A stretch of 64,000 bases of DNA, taken from contig NZ_CP028843.1 of NCBI RefSeq assembly GCF_003058325.1, forward strand, positions 2,886,001 through 2,950,000. The letters are read 5' to 3'. A program made the position numbers and the translations under genes. Within the stretch, counting starts at the first letter, position 1. Each line of letters starts with the position of its first letter. Shown here one piece after another: positions 14,376-24,625 of the stretch. The notes beneath the pieces were generated by a model. The model saw nothing but the letters and a program-made list of their open reading frames with translations. It did not search any database and was not told the origin of the DNA. Origin of the DNA: Methylobacterium currus (lineage in GTDB: Bacteria > Pseudomonadota > Alphaproteobacteria > Rhizobiales > Beijerinckiaceae).

Positions 14376-15052
14376 CGGATGTATCGACCAAGAGCGAATC
14401 GGCCCTGCGCGAGGCGATCTGCCGCTTCGGCCGCTCGCTGTTCGAGCGCGGCCTGACGCCGGGCTCGTCGGGCAACATCTCGCTGCGCCTCGACGACGGC
14501 GGCTGGCTGGTGACGCCGACCAACGCCTCGCTCGGCTTCCTCGACCCCGCCCGGATCTCCCGCCTCGACCGCGACGGGCGGCTCCTGTCGGGCGACAAGC
14601 CCACCAAGGAGATCCCGCTCCACGGCGCCCTCTACGACAGCCGGGCGGAGGCCCGGGCGATCGTCCATCTCCACTCCACCCACGCCGTCGCCGTCTCGAT
14701 GCTGCCGGAGGTCGACCCCCGCGCGGTGCTGCCGCCGCTGACCCCCTACAGCCTGATGCGGGCCGGGGCCGTGGCGCTGGTGCCGTATTACCGACCCGGC
14801 GACCCGGCGGTGGCGGATGCGATCCGGGGCCTGGCCGGGCACTATTCCTCGGTGCTGCTCGCCAATCACGGGCCCGTGGTCGCCGGCGACACCCTGGAGG
14901 CGGCGGTCTTCGCCACCGAGGAGCTGGAGGAGACCGCCAAGCTCTACCTGCTCCTGCGCAACCTCAACCCGCGCCACCTGACCCCGGCGCAGGTGCAGGA
15001 CCTGGTGGCGCATTTCGGCCTGACGCTGCCGGAGCATGGGCACGAGCATTGA
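14372..15052 (+). CDS. otnC: 3-oxo-tetronate 4-phosphate decarboxylase (class II aldolase family)
   Basis: This encodes 226 residues from GTG 14372, within the stop of the LacI gene (GTGA). The class II aldolase/adducin fold is seen in RGLTPGSSGNISLRL, TPTNASLGFL, the zinc-binding HLHSTHAVAVS (two histidines) and LLANHGPVVAG (third histidine). OtnC decarboxylates 3-oxo-tetronate 4-phosphate to dihydroxyacetone phosphate, the last step of the pathway, so all four enzymes LtnD, OtnI, OtnK and OtnC are present in this locus. It is placed on the opposite strand from the other three enzymes. Confidence 0.88.
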   Translation: MTDVSTKSESALREAICRFGRSLFERGLTPGSSGNISLRLDDGGWLVTPTNASLGFLDPARISRLDRDGRLLSGDKPTKEIPLHGALYDSRAEARAIVHLHSTHAVAVSMLPEVDPRAVLPPLTPYSLMRAGAVALVPYYRPGDPAVADAIRGLAGHYSSVLLANHGPVVAGDTLEAAVFATEELEETAKLYLLLRNLNPRHLTPAQVQDLVAHFGLTLPEHGHEH

Positions 15053-15091
15053 TGGCTCGCTTGACGAGCCCCGACAGCCTTAACACAACGG

Positions 15092-15129
15092 GGTCATTCC
15101 GGGGCCGCGTAGCCGAGCCCGGAATGACC
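15092..15129. repeat. REP-like palindrome downstream of otnC
   Basis: GGTCATTCCGGG (15092-15103) pairs with CCCGGAATGACC (15118-15129) around a short loop. It is a variant of the GTCATCCCGGG palindrome seen at 12015, 26775 and 41635. It may act as a transcript end structure for otnC, but it has no T-tract. Confidence 0.75.
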
Positions 15130-15170
15130 GGAAGAGTGTCAAGACTGTCGCGCAAGGCAAGCAGAGTCTT

Positions 15171-15288
15171 ATGCCATCGCGCTTTCGCATCGACACGTCG
15201 ATGCGAAAGCGTCCGGCGCATCAGCGCCGGCGCCCGTTCGGGCTTAGCCAGCCGCTTTGAACGAGTCCGTTCGAAGGCGCGGCGGTAT
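15171..15288 (+). repeat. 118-bp three-hairpin repeat, copy 1
   Basis: It holds three successive palindromes: GCTTTCGCATCGACACGTCG with its complementary half (15180-15210), CCGGCGCATCAGCGCCGG (15213-15230) and CGAACGAGTCCGTTCG-like (15257-15274 region). Nearly the whole 118 bp recurs in opposite orientation at 26600-26717. It is not coding in any convincing frame. Its palindromic build suggests a dispersed structured element rather than an insertion sequence. Confidence 0.85.
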
Positions 15289-15328
15289 TATCTTTCTATT
15301 CTAACCGAGACGGCGGATCACTGCGATC

Positions 15329-15784
15329 ATGGCTGACGATTCCGCCTGGGTGACTACCGACAAGGCGCTCTTCTCGTCCCTCCCGGGCGGACGGGCCGTG
15401 ATCGACTGGTTCGGATTCTGCCCGAGCTTCCACGATGCCACCCTGGAAAGCATCACCATCGCGAATGGCAGCGCGTCACTCACGCTCAGGGCGTTCCGAA
15501 TAACGGATCGGACCGACGAGACAGGTTGTTTCATCCTCGATCGGCACACGCAGGTGGTCATCCGTCTGCGCCACGTCACCGGGCTGAGCCTGGCTGGCGA
15601 CGCAATGTCCATCATCTCGGAACTGACGGTCCGACGCCTGCCCGCGACTCCGGACCGATCCGAATGGCCGACCTGCGAAGGGCCCGCAGACGGCGACATC
15701 GAGGTTGCGTTCGGCACCTCGATCGGTCTCACCGGATCGCTCTATGCGAAGGAAGTAGAATTCGAGCTTCTGCCTGCCGGATAA
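15329..15784 (+). CDS. Hypothetical protein, Imm50-like pattern
   Basis: This encodes 151 residues. The start MADDSAWVTTDKALFSSLPG is followed by IDWFGFCPSFHDATLESITI, the FHDA motif seen in Imm50-type immunity proteins and related hypothetical proteins of Methylobacterium, then alternating beta strands to an ELLPAG end. It stands alone between a repeat cluster and tRNA-Glu, and no cognate toxin is nearby, so an immunity role is not supported. It is probably a cytoplasmic beta-rich protein of unknown function. Confidence 0.65.
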   Translation: MADDSAWVTTDKALFSSLPGGRAVIDWFGFCPSFHDATLESITIANGSASLTLRAFRITDRTDETGCFILDRHTQVVIRLRHVTGLSLAGDAMSIISELTVRRLPATPDRSEWPTCEGPADGDIEVAFGTSIGLTGSLYAKEVEFELLPAG

Positions 15785-15822
15785 TCAGCGTAGCGCGAGA
15801 AGACTCGGAAGATTTCCGGCCC

Positions 15823-15898
15823 TGGCGCTCCCAAGGGGACTCGAACCCCTGTTTTCGCCGTGAGAGGGCGACGTCCTGGACCGCTAGACGATGGGAGC
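15823..15898 (-). tRNA. tRNA-Glu (anticodon CTC)
   Basis: The minus strand folds as a full cloverleaf: acceptor GCTCCCA...TGGGAGC, D-arm region CGTCTAGCGGTCCAGGAC, anticodon stem TCGCC/GGCGA with loop CTCTCAC (anticodon CTC), and T-arm AGGGGTTCGAGTCCCCT. The 3' CCA is encoded (15823-15825 as TGG on the plus strand). It is convergent with the hypothetical gene at 15329 and divergent from the pseudouridine synthase. Confidence 0.96.
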
Positions 15899-16001
15899 TT
15901 GCCGGGCGGGATGGCGGCGGTATAGCGACGGGCCTGGACGGGCACAAGCCCGAAATCGTATCCCGGCGACGTTTTCGACCGAGGCGTCTGGAGTGGTGGT
16001 T

Positions 16002-16991
16002 TTGAGCGAGGCTGACGTGCGGGACGGCGTGATCCCGCCGGGGGAGGGGAGCGAGCGCCTGGACCGGGCCCTGGCGCGGCTGTGGCCGGATCTGTCGCGC
16101 AGCCGCCTGCAGGCGCTGATCCGCGACGGGCAGGTGACCCTGGAGGGCGCCGCCGCCGGCGACCCCTCCGCCAAGGTGGTGGGCGGCCAGCGCGTCGCCG
16201 TGACGGTGCCGCCGCCGCGCCCGGCCGAGCCGGAGCCGGAGGCCCGCGACCTCGCGGTCGTCCACGAGGACGACGACCTGATCGTGATCGACAAGCCGGC
16301 CGGGCTCGTCGTGCATCCGGGCGCCGGCAACGACAGGGGCACGCTCGTCAACGCGCTGCTCGCCCATTGCGGCGCCAGCCTGTCGGGCATCGGCGGGGTC
16401 GCGCGGCCGGGCATCGTCCACCGCCTCGACAAGGACACGACCGGCCTGATGGTGGTGGCGAAGACCGACCTCGCCCACCAGGACCTCTCGGCGCAATTCG
16501 CCGATCACGGCCGCACCGGGCCGCTGGAGCGGGCCTACCTGGCCCTGGTCTGGGGCCTGCCCGCTCCCGCCACCGGCACGATCGACGCCGCGCTCGCGCG
16601 CTCGGAGCGCAACCGGGAGAAGATCGTGGTGGTGCGCGAGGGCCGTGGCCGCCACGCGATCACCCATTACCGCCTGGAGGCCGCGCTCGGGACGCAGGAG
16701 CCGGTGGGGCTGGTGCGCTGCCGGCTCGAGACCGGGCGCACCCACCAGATCCGCGTGCATCTGGCGCATCGCGGCCATCCCCTGCTCGGGGATGCGGTCT
16801 ACGGCGCGGCGTTCCGCACCAAGGCGAATCGCTTGGGAGCGGAGGCCCGCGCGGCGCTCGACGCGCTCGGACGCCAGGCGCTGCACGCGGCTCTGCTCGG
16901 CTTCCGCCATCCCCGCACGGGCGAATCCTTACGCTTCGAGAGCCCGCCGCCGGCCGACATGGCCCGGCTGATCGCGGCGCTGACGCCCTGA
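16002..16991 (+). CDS. rluD: RluD-family 23S rRNA pseudouridine synthase
   Basis: This encodes 329 residues from TTG 16002, nine bases after GGAG; GTG 15993 or 15996 are alternatives, and ATG 15891 is unlikely because it lies inside tRNA-Glu. An S4 RNA-binding domain (RLDRALARLWPDLSRSRLQAL) precedes the synthase domain with the catalytic-loop motif GIVHRLDKDTTGLMVVAK (catalytic Asp in RLDKDT) and the C-terminal RTHQIRVHLAHRGHPLLGD motif. It converts uridines in the helix 69 region of 23S rRNA in relatives. It is followed by a GC-rich hairpin region and then rpoH. Confidence 0.9.
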   Translation: MSEADVRDGVIPPGEGSERLDRALARLWPDLSRSRLQALIRDGQVTLEGAAAGDPSAKVVGGQRVAVTVPPPRPAEPEPEARDLAVVHEDDDLIVIDKPAGLVVHPGAGNDRGTLVNALLAHCGASLSGIGGVARPGIVHRLDKDTTGLMVVAKTDLAHQDLSAQFADHGRTGPLERAYLALVWGLPAPATGTIDAALARSERNREKIVVVREGRGRHAITHYRLEAALGTQEPVGLVRCRLETGRTHQIRVHLAHRGHPLLGDAVYGAAFRTKANRLGAEARAALDALGRQALHAALLGFRHPRTGESLRFESPPPADMARLIAALTP

Positions 16992-17281
16992 AACGCCCGG
17001 TCCGGCGCGCCTGACGGAGGTTTGTAAGACCTTGGCGGGACGAAAACCCCCGCCCCGGACGTCTCATTGACGGGGGCGGGCCCGCGGCTCACCCTGCGGC
17101 AGTGCGGCACCGCACGCGGCGAACCGCCACGGCAGCACAAAACGCCGCTTCACGCGTTAGTCGCGACACCCGTCGCTACCCGGCCGGACGGCTCTCTGCT
17201 ATGGTGGCAGATCGAACGACCGGCCAACGGGAGGTCGTTCGCGCTCGCCCATGTCTTGCGGGGAGCTTTGAGGAGGTTGGA

Positions 17282-18172
17282 ATGGCTGCTGCACTTCCCG
17301 TGCTCGCCAACGAAGGGGGCCTGTCGCGCTACCTCGACGAGATCCGCCGGTTTCCGATGCTGGAGCCGACGGAGGAATACATGCTCGCCAAGAGCTGGCG
17401 CGAGCACGGTGACCGCGATGCCGCCCACAAGCTCGTGACCTCCCACCTGCGGCTCGTGGCCAAGATCGCCATGGGCTATCGCGGCTACGGCCTGCCGATC
17501 GGCGAGGTGGTGTCCGAGGGCAATGTCGGCCTGATGCAGGCCGTCAAGCGCTTCGACCCCGACAAGGGCTTCCGCCTCGCCACCTATGCGATGTGGTGGA
17601 TCAAGGCGGCGATTCAAGAATATATTCTGCGCTCGTGGTCGCTCGTGAAGATGGGCACGACCGCGAACCAGAAGAAGCTGTTCTTCAACCTGCGCAAGGC
17701 CAAGGGCCGGATCTCCGCCCTCGACGAGGGCGACCTGCGCCCCGACCAGGTCAAGCAGATCGCCACCCGCCTCGGGGTCCCCGAGCAGGACGTGATCGAC
17801 ATGAACCGCCGCCTCGGCGGCGACGCATCGCTCAACGCGCCCTTGCGCGAGGAGGGCGAGGGCGAGTGGCAGGACTGGCTCGTCGACGACAGCCCGACGC
17901 AGGAGACCGTGCTCGCCCGCGAGGAGGAGGGGCAGAACCGCCTCGCCGCCCTCAAGGACGCCCTCGGCGTGCTCAACCCGCGCGAGCGCCGGATCTTCGA
18001 GGCCCGCCGCCTCGCCGACGACCCGATCACGCTGGAGGACCTGTCGAGCGAGTTCGGCGTCTCCCGCGAGCGGGTGCGGCAGATCGAGGTGCGGGCCTTC
18101 GAGAAGGTCCAGGATGCGGTGAAGCGCAACCTCGCCACCCGCGAGGCGCCGCGGGCGGGGGTGCCGGCATAG
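17282..18172 (+). CDS. rpoH: RNA polymerase sigma-32 factor
   Basis: This encodes 296 residues from ATG 17282, preceded by AGGAGG. The heat-shock sigma family is clear from the start LPVLANEGGLSRYLDEIRRF, region 2 (KLVTSHLRLVAKIAMGYRGYG, GLMQAVKRFDPDKGFRLATYAMWWIKAAIQEYIL), the RpoH box (NQKKLFFNLRKAK) and region 4.2 (LSSEFGVSRERVRQIEVRAF). RpoH directs transcription of chaperone and protease genes and is usually controlled by DnaK/DnaJ and FtsH. The longer frame from 17102 has no supporting start signal. It follows rluD on the same strand with a 290-bp gap and probably its own promoter. Confidence 0.95.
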   Translation: MAAALPVLANEGGLSRYLDEIRRFPMLEPTEEYMLAKSWREHGDRDAAHKLVTSHLRLVAKIAMGYRGYGLPIGEVVSEGNVGLMQAVKRFDPDKGFRLATYAMWWIKAAIQEYILRSWSLVKMGTTANQKKLFFNLRKAKGRISALDEGDLRPDQVKQIATRLGVPEQDVIDMNRRLGGDASLNAPLREEGEGEWQDWLVDDSPTQETVLAREEEGQNRLAALKDALGVLNPRERRIFEARRLADDPITLEDLSSEFGVSRERVRQIEVRAFEKVQDAVKRNLATREAPRAGVPA

Positions 18173-18205
18173 GGAAGCCGGCACCGGCCCTCTGCCATCG
18201 GCGCG

Positions 18206-19138
18206 TCACCCCATCGGCACGAAGGCCGAGAGGCCGATCAGCACCAGCGGCATCGCCACCAGGGCCAGCACGGTCTGCACCGCCGTGATGCCCGCCATCA
18301 GTGGCGCATCGCCGCCGAGCTGGCGGGCCAGGATATAGGCCGAGGAGGCGGTGGGCAGCACCTGGAACAGCAGGGCCGTGGTCAGGGCCGGCCCGTGCAG
18401 GCCGAGGAGCGAGGCGACCAGCAGGGTCGCCGCCGGCATCGCCAGGAACTTCATCGCCGAGGCCGAGACCACCGGCCGCAGCCAGGCCCGCGCCCCTTCG
18501 AATTCGAGCGCCGCCCCGACGCAGAGCAGGCCGATCGGAAGCGAGGCTGCGCCCAGCGTGCGCAGGGCCGGCTCCAGCCCAGGCGGCAGCCCCCAGCCCA
18601 GGAGCCGGAAGGCCAGCCCCGCGAGCGACGACACGATCAGCGGGTTGGTGGCGAGCTGCCGCACGATGCCTCGCGGCGTCAGCCTGGCCGCGCCGTGGCG
18701 GGCGAAGACCAGCACGCACAAGACGTTGACCGTGGGCACGATCGCCGCGTTGCAGATCGCCGCGAGCGCGATCCCCTGCGCTCCGAACAGCCCGGCCGCC
18801 AGGGTGACCCCGACATAGTTATTGAAGCGGACGCTGCCCTGGAACACCGAAGTGAAGGCCGGCCCGTCGATCCGCATGACGGGCCGCAGGGCGACGACGA
18901 GGGCCGCTACCACGAGCGTCGAGAGGATCAGGGTCAGGGCGAGGGCGCCCACCGGCACCGCCTCGACCCGCGCGGTGGCGAGGCTGTGGAAGAAAAGGCT
19001 CGGCAGCAGCACGAAGTACCCGAGCCGCTCGGCCTGCGGCCAGAAGCTCTCCGTGAGGAAGCGGCGGCGGCGCAGGGTCAGGCCGAGGGCTGTCAGGATG
19101 ACGATCGGCAGGAGGGCCAGCAGGACGGCGCCGGTCAT
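18206..19138 (-). CDS. AEC-family transporter
   Basis: This encodes 310 residues, almost entirely hydrophobic helices, in the auxin efflux carrier/malonate transporter fold with two inverted five-helix repeats. Typical features are the FLTESFWPQAERLGYFVLLP start, the FNNYVGVTLAAGLFG crossover region (about residues 105-120) and the second half LVASLLGLHGPALTTALLF and LARQLGGDAPLMAGITAVQT. It probably exports or moves small organic anions across the inner membrane; the substrate cannot be told from sequence. It is convergent with rpoH, 33 bp apart. Confidence 0.85.
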   Translation of the reverse strand: MTGAVLLALLPIVILTALGLTLRRRRFLTESFWPQAERLGYFVLLPSLFFHSLATARVEAVPVGALALTLILSTLVVAALVVALRPVMRIDGPAFTSVFQGSVRFNNYVGVTLAAGLFGAQGIALAAICNAAIVPTVNVLCVLVFARHGAARLTPRGIVRQLATNPLIVSSLAGLAFRLLGWGLPPGLEPALRTLGAASLPIGLLCVGAALEFEGARAWLRPVVSASAMKFLAMPAATLLVASLLGLHGPALTTALLFQVLPTASSAYILARQLGGDAPLMAGITAVQTVLALVAMPLVLIGLSAFVPMG

Positions 19139-19510
19139 GGGGCGGGGTTCAAGGTGGAGCTATCCTCGGGCGGAGCCGGGCGGGCGAGGCCCGCGGCGGG
19201 TCCCGGGTGGGGACCACGGCTCAGCCTAGCGCGCCGGACCGCCTCGTCCCAGCCGGTCCCGGGAGGGGCGGCCATGCGCGGATCGACGGGATCCGGCCGG
19301 GCACGCCCTCGACCGGAGCCATGCGCCGGGCTCTTCAATGACGCAGGGGGAGACGAAATCCCGAGCGGCGCTGGATGGCCGCTGCCCGGACGCGCCGGGG
19401 CTTACGGTCGTCTCCGCTCCAAATAACGGTGACACGTCCGATACCTGACACAACGGCACTTTTTGTTAACCATCCGGGAATAGCCAGGAAGTCTGATATG
19501 GGGGCGGTCC
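19139..19510. other. Intergenic region upstream of the chemotaxis receptor
   Basis: No gene is supported. The first 260 bases are GC-rich without coding character. The last 100 bases are AT-richer (TTTTTGTTAACC at about 19459-19470) and probably hold the promoter of the receptor gene at 19511. Confidence 0.5.
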
Positions 19511-21202
19511 ATGCTGAGGCTATCTAGCTTTAAAATCCTATATAAGCTCGCCGGCGTCATCGCGCTGATCAGCGTCATCGTCAGCGGCTGCGTCTGGTAC
19601 GCGCAATCGCGGATGACGAGCATCGACGATGCCTACAGCCTGTTCATCACGCGGGAGGCGCGGGCCGTCGCGACCGCACGCCGGGTGAACGGCCTCGCCT
19701 ACGAGCTCAATTATTGGGTCTACCGCATCATCGCCGAGACCGAGGACGCCCAGATGAAGGGCGCCGATGCCGGGTTCCAGGCTGCGATGCCGGTGATGAC
19801 GAAGGCCTTGGCCGACCTGCGGAGCGAGGCGCCGACCTTCACGTCCCGCCTCGACGCCCAGGCCGCCCGCGTCGAGCGCTTCATGAAGGACGTCGTCGAG
19901 GTGCGCCGCCTCGGTTCGGCCAACCACAACGCCGAAGCGATCGACCTCGTGCACCGGAAGATCGACCCGACCTTCAAGGCGATGGTCGACGAGGGCACGG
20001 CGCTCGCCGACGACATCCGCAATTTCATGGAGAAGGGGTCGGACAGCCTCACCGACGAGACCAACGCCACCCGCTTCAACCTGATCGGCCTCAGCACTGC
20101 GGGCATGGCCGCCGGTCTCCTGGCGGCGATCCTGATCTCCGTGTTTGGCATCACGCGTCCGCTCGGGCGGCTCGTCGTGGTGTTGCAGCGCATGGCCGCC
20201 GGCGAGATCGACGCCGAGATCAAGGAAGCGGCCCGCGGCGACGAGGTCGGCGCCGTCGGCCGCGCCGTCGAGGGCATCAAGGCGATGGCGGCCCGGAAGG
20301 CCGCGGAGCAGGCCGAGATCAAGCGCCTCGCCGACGCTGCCGCGTCGCAGGAGCGCCGGCGCACGATGATCGAGCTGGCCGACGGGTTCGAGCGCGCGGT
20401 GGGCGGCGTCGTCGGCATCGTCTCGTCCTCCGCCACGGAGCTTCAGGCGACGGCGCAGCAGATGACCGCGGCGGCCTCCGAGACGGCGGCCCAGTCGACC
20501 ACGGTGGCGGCAGCCGCCGAGGAGGCCTCGGTCAATGTCGGCACGGTGGCGGCGGCGGCCGAGGAGCTGGGGAACGCGGTGCAGGAGATCGGCCGGCAGG
20601 TCGCCGGCTCGGCCGGCCTGGCCCAGGCCGCGGTGGACGAGGCCGACCAGACCTCGCAGCTGGTGCAGCAGCTGAGCCAGGCCGCCGAACAGATCGGCGC
20701 CATGGTCGGGCTGATCTCCTCGATCGCCGGCCAGACGAACCTGCTCGCCCTCAACGCCACGATCGAGGCGGCGCGGGCCGGGGCGGCCGGACGCGGCTTC
20801 GCCGTGGTGGCGGCCGAGGTGAAGGAGCTCGCCGCGCAGACGGCCAAGGCCACCGAGGAGATCGGCCAGCGCATCGGCCAGGTGCAGGGCGTGACGAGCC
20901 GCGCGGTCGGCGCCATCGGCACCATCACCGAACGCATCCAGGAGATCAACGCCGTCGCGGCCTCGATCGCCGCTGCCGTCGAGGAGCAGGGCGCGGCCAC
21001 CCAGGAGATCGTCCGCAACGTGGCGCAGGCGGCCAGCGGCACGTCCGAGGTCACCGGCAACATCGCGGGCGTGGCGCGCGCCTCCGAGGATACGGGCGCG
21101 GCGGCCTCCCAGGTGCTGGCCTCGGCCTCCGAATTGTCGCGCCAGTCCGAGCACCTCACGTCCGAGGTCGCGCGCTTCCTCGCCACGATCCGGGCGGCGT
21201 GA
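19511..21202 (+). CDS. Methyl-accepting chemotaxis protein
   Basis: This encodes 563 residues. A membrane helix ([20 protein letters not shown], about 11-31), a four-helix-bundle-type periplasmic sensor (about 32-190), a second membrane helix ([17 protein letters not shown], about 198-214), a HAMP domain starting [20 protein letters not shown], and a cytoplasmic signalling domain are present. The receptor tip reads [20 protein letters not shown] with [15 protein letters not shown], the conserved CheA/CheW contact. The ligand is unknown. No che genes adjoin it, so it feeds a pathway encoded elsewhere. Confidence 0.95.
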   Translation: MLRLSSFKILYKLAGVIALISVIVSGCVWYAQSRMTSIDDAYSLFITREARAVATARRVNGLAYELNYWVYRIIAETEDAQMKGADAGFQAAMPVMTKALADLRSEAPTFTSRLDAQAARVERFMKDVVEVRRLGSANHNAEAIDLVHRKIDPTFKAMVDEGTALADDIRNFMEKGSDSLTDETNATRFNLIGLSTAGMAAGLLAAILISVFGITRPLGRLVVVLQRMAAGEIDAEIKEAARGDEVGAVGRAVEGIKAMAARKAAEQAEIKRLADAAASQERRRTMIELADGFERAVGGVVGIVSSSATELQATAQQMTAAASETAAQSTTVAAAAEEASVNVGTVAAAAEELGNAVQEIGRQVAGSAGLAQAAVDEADQTSQLVQQLSQAAEQIGAMVGLISSIAGQTNLLALNATIEAARAGAAGRGFAVVAAEVKELAAQTAKATEEIGQRIGQVQGVTSRAVGAIGTITERIQEINAVAASIAAAVEEQGAATQEIVRNVAQAASGTSEVTGNIAGVARASEDTGAAASQVLASASELSRQSEHLTSEVARFLATIRAA

Positions 21203-21289
21203 GGACGATCGCGAGCCTTCACTTGGACGGGGGCCGTCGCGCCGACGGGCCCCGTCCCGCTTATGGCTGGTCGGCCGGGATGCGGCGGC

Positions 21290-22642
21290 TCACGGCTGCC
21301 ACTGCGCGAAGGCCTCCCGCATCACCTTCTCGCCGGCATTACCCTTCTCGAAGGTCAGGATCGCGCGGTTGCCGTTGGCGTAGCGGAGCGGGAGGTCGAT
21401 CCAGTTGCGCTTGAGCAGCAGGTCGCTGTTGCGCTCGATATCGGCCTTCAGGTTGGAGAGGCCGATCAGGAACAGGTTGTCGCGCACCGGCACCGGCAGG
21501 CCGGAGACCGGGGAGCCGCGGCCCGACTCGTCGTCCTTGAACTGGATCAGGCCGACGTCGCGCACGGTGCGGTTCTGGTCGGTCGTGGTGAAGGTGAGCT
21601 CGATGATGTGCGAGGCCGGCAGCGTCGCGTCGGTGTTGCGGCGCAGGACCAGGGCGAGGCTCAGGCCCGCATCGGGCACGTCGATCGTGGCGCGCACCAC
21701 GGTCTGGAGCGGCTGGCCCTGGCCGGCATTGATCGCATCGAGGCGCCAGACCACCCGGGCCTGCGTGGCCTTCGGCGCCGAGCCCTGCGGGCCGTTCTCC
21801 TCGTAGAGCGTGCCGCGCTGCGCCACCGCGATGTCGGGCGTCGGCGAGGGACGGGCCGGGCCGCCCTGCTGGGGCGCGGCGGGGGCGGGGGCCGGAGCGG
21901 GCGCCGGCGCGGCGCGCTCGCCGCCGACCCGGTCGGCGAATTTCGAATCCTGGTTCTCGGCCGGACGGTTGGGACCGTTCTCGGCGAAGCCCGTCGGCAG
22001 GGCGGCGGGATTGTCGCGCAGGGACCAGGCCGTCACGGCGATCGCGCCGACGACCGCCGCCAGCACCGCCGCCACGATGCCGTTGCGGACCAGGCGCGAG
22101 CGGTCGCGCTTGGGCACCACCACGTCGAGCCGGGGGCGCTGGGAATTCGTGGTCTCCGCGCCGGGCGCGTCCTCGGCGGCATCGGCGTGCCGCGGCCGCG
22201 TCGGCGGCAGCTTCAGCTCGACCGGCGGGCCGGCCTCCGGCAGGGCGTCGGCGTGGTGCGGGGCCGCCGCCTCGACGGGCGGCTCCGGCAGCGGCGCGGG
22301 AGACGCGGTGCGGGGGGGCTCGCCGGCCTGGGGCGGCTGGACGACGTCCGGTGGCCGCGGCGCTGGCGAAACAGGCCGCGGCGGTTCCGGGGCAGGGGGC
22401 GGCGCGCCGGGCGCGGGATCCGGCTCGGGCACGCCGCCATGCTCGATCTCGAGCCGGGCGATCGCCCGGTCGAGGGAGACGCGCTCCGCCTCGATGTCGG
22501 TCTCCGACAGGGGCGGGTCGAGGGAGCGAAGCTGGCCGATCAGCGCCGCGCGGGCGCGCTCATAGACCGTGTGCCGCAGGTCGGGCGAGCGGTCCGGCAG
22601 GGCCTCGAGGGCACGGGCGAGCAGGGGATAGTAATCGGCCAT
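21290..22642 (-). CDS. Conserved membrane protein downstream of purA
   Basis: This encodes 450 residues. A helical cytoplasmic N-terminus (YYPLLARALEALPDRSPDLR; ARAALIGQLRSLDPPLSETD, residues 1-70), a long Pro/Ala-rich linker (about 72-175), one membrane helix (NGIVAAVLAAVVGAIAVTAW, about 187-206), a second Ala/Pro linker and a folded beta-rich C-terminus (about 290-450; VVWRLDAINAGQGQP, AILTFEKGNAGEKVM). It matches a purA-adjacent hypothetical family of Hyphomicrobiales as I remember it. The function is unknown; the architecture suggests a scaffold spanning cytoplasm and periplasm. Confidence 0.75.
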   Translation of the reverse strand: MADYYPLLARALEALPDRSPDLRHTVYERARAALIGQLRSLDPPLSETDIEAERVSLDRAIARLEIEHGGVPEPDPAPGAPPPAPEPPRPVSPAPRPPDVVQPPQAGEPPRTASPAPLPEPPVEAAAPHHADALPEAGPPVELKLPPTRPRHADAAEDAPGAETTNSQRPRLDVVVPKRDRSRLVRNGIVAAVLAAVVGAIAVTAWSLRDNPAALPTGFAENGPNRPAENQDSKFADRVGGERAAPAPAPAPAPAAPQQGGPARPSPTPDIAVAQRGTLYEENGPQGSAPKATQARVVWRLDAINAGQGQPLQTVVRATIDVPDAGLSLALVLRRNTDATLPASHIIELTFTTTDQNRTVRDVGLIQFKDDESGRGSPVSGLPVPVRDNLFLIGLSNLKADIERNSDLLLKRNWIDLPLRYANGNRAILTFEKGNAGEKVMREAFAQWQP

Positions 22643-22734
22643 GGTCGCCGCATGCCTTGTCGTGCGGGGCGGCGGGCGTCAAGCTTCGCCCGCCTTCGTG
22701 TGCGCAGGATTCCCCTCAATCCTCCAATTTCCCC

Positions 22735-24027
<1,293 letters not shown>

Positions 24028-24191
24028 ATCACAAATACCCGTCCCTGCCCGCCGCGCGAAAAGCCCCGGCGCACGGAAAGGCGCGGGGCTGATCGGCTGC
24101 GAATGGTGTCACGCGTGTGCGCTCTTCGGCGATCCCGGCCGGGAAATCAAGCTGCGCCCGGGAGATGTGCCATGCGCGGAGGTTTTCGGCT

Positions 24192-24554
24192 CTACTTGGC
24201 CTGGGTGTTCGGGCCCTGGCCCGGCAGCTCGCCCGGCTTGATCACCGGGGTCGAGTTCGGGGTCGGCTCCGGGGGCTTCACCGCCATGTCGGGGGCGCCG
24301 GTGGCCGGCGGCTTGATCACCCCGTCCGATTGCTGGAGCTTGTCGCTCAGGGTCGAGCCGGTGGTGTCGGTCTTGTCGGCGTTCGAGGTCGCGTCGCCCG
24401 GCCGGACCTTCTCGGGGATGGTCTGGTTCAGGGGCGGCAGGTTCGGGTCGCGGTCGCGCGCCTTCAGGGGCACCTCGGGCGACTGGGCGAGGGCGGCGGT
24501 GGCACCGGCGACGATCGCCAGCACGGCGAGCCCGCCGCGCATCAGCTTGGACAT
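24192..24554 (-). CDS. Small secreted hypothetical protein
   Basis: This encodes 120 residues from ATG 24554. A signal peptide (MRGGLAVLAIVAGATAALAQ, cleavage probably after ALA-QS) precedes a low-complexity, Pro/Asp/Thr-rich mature part with no cysteine. The frame is open far upstream as a shadow of the next gene, but MSKLMRGG with its signal sequence is the natural start. The likely location is the periplasm. The function is unknown. Confidence 0.7.
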   Translation of the reverse strand: MSKLMRGGLAVLAIVAGATAALAQSPEVPLKARDRDPNLPPLNQTIPEKVRPGDATSNADKTDTTGSTLSDKLQQSDGVIKPPATGAPDMAVKPPEPTPNSTPVIKPGELPGQGPNTQAK

Positions 24555-24625
24555 TCGGCTTCTCCCATCAGGGGTCTCCCGAGGGAAACAGGGCCGACAC
24601 CGGTCAGTTCCGGCCCCGCTTGGCT

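Noticed and set aside
15329..15784. Immunity protein of a contact-dependent toxin system
   Set aside because: Only the FHDA pattern supports it; no toxin or secretion gene is nearby.
15891..16001. Upstream ATG start for the RluD-type gene
   Set aside because: The ATG lies inside the tRNA-Glu gene, and the added residues do not look like the family.
17046..17085. Rho-independent terminator after rluD
   Set aside because: A GC-rich imperfect hairpin (CCCGCCCC with GGGGCGGG) is present, but there is no T-tract; evidence is too weak.
19538..21154. 538-residue minus-strand frame opposite the chemotaxis receptor
   Set aside because: Gly/Arg/His-rich shadow of a clear receptor gene.
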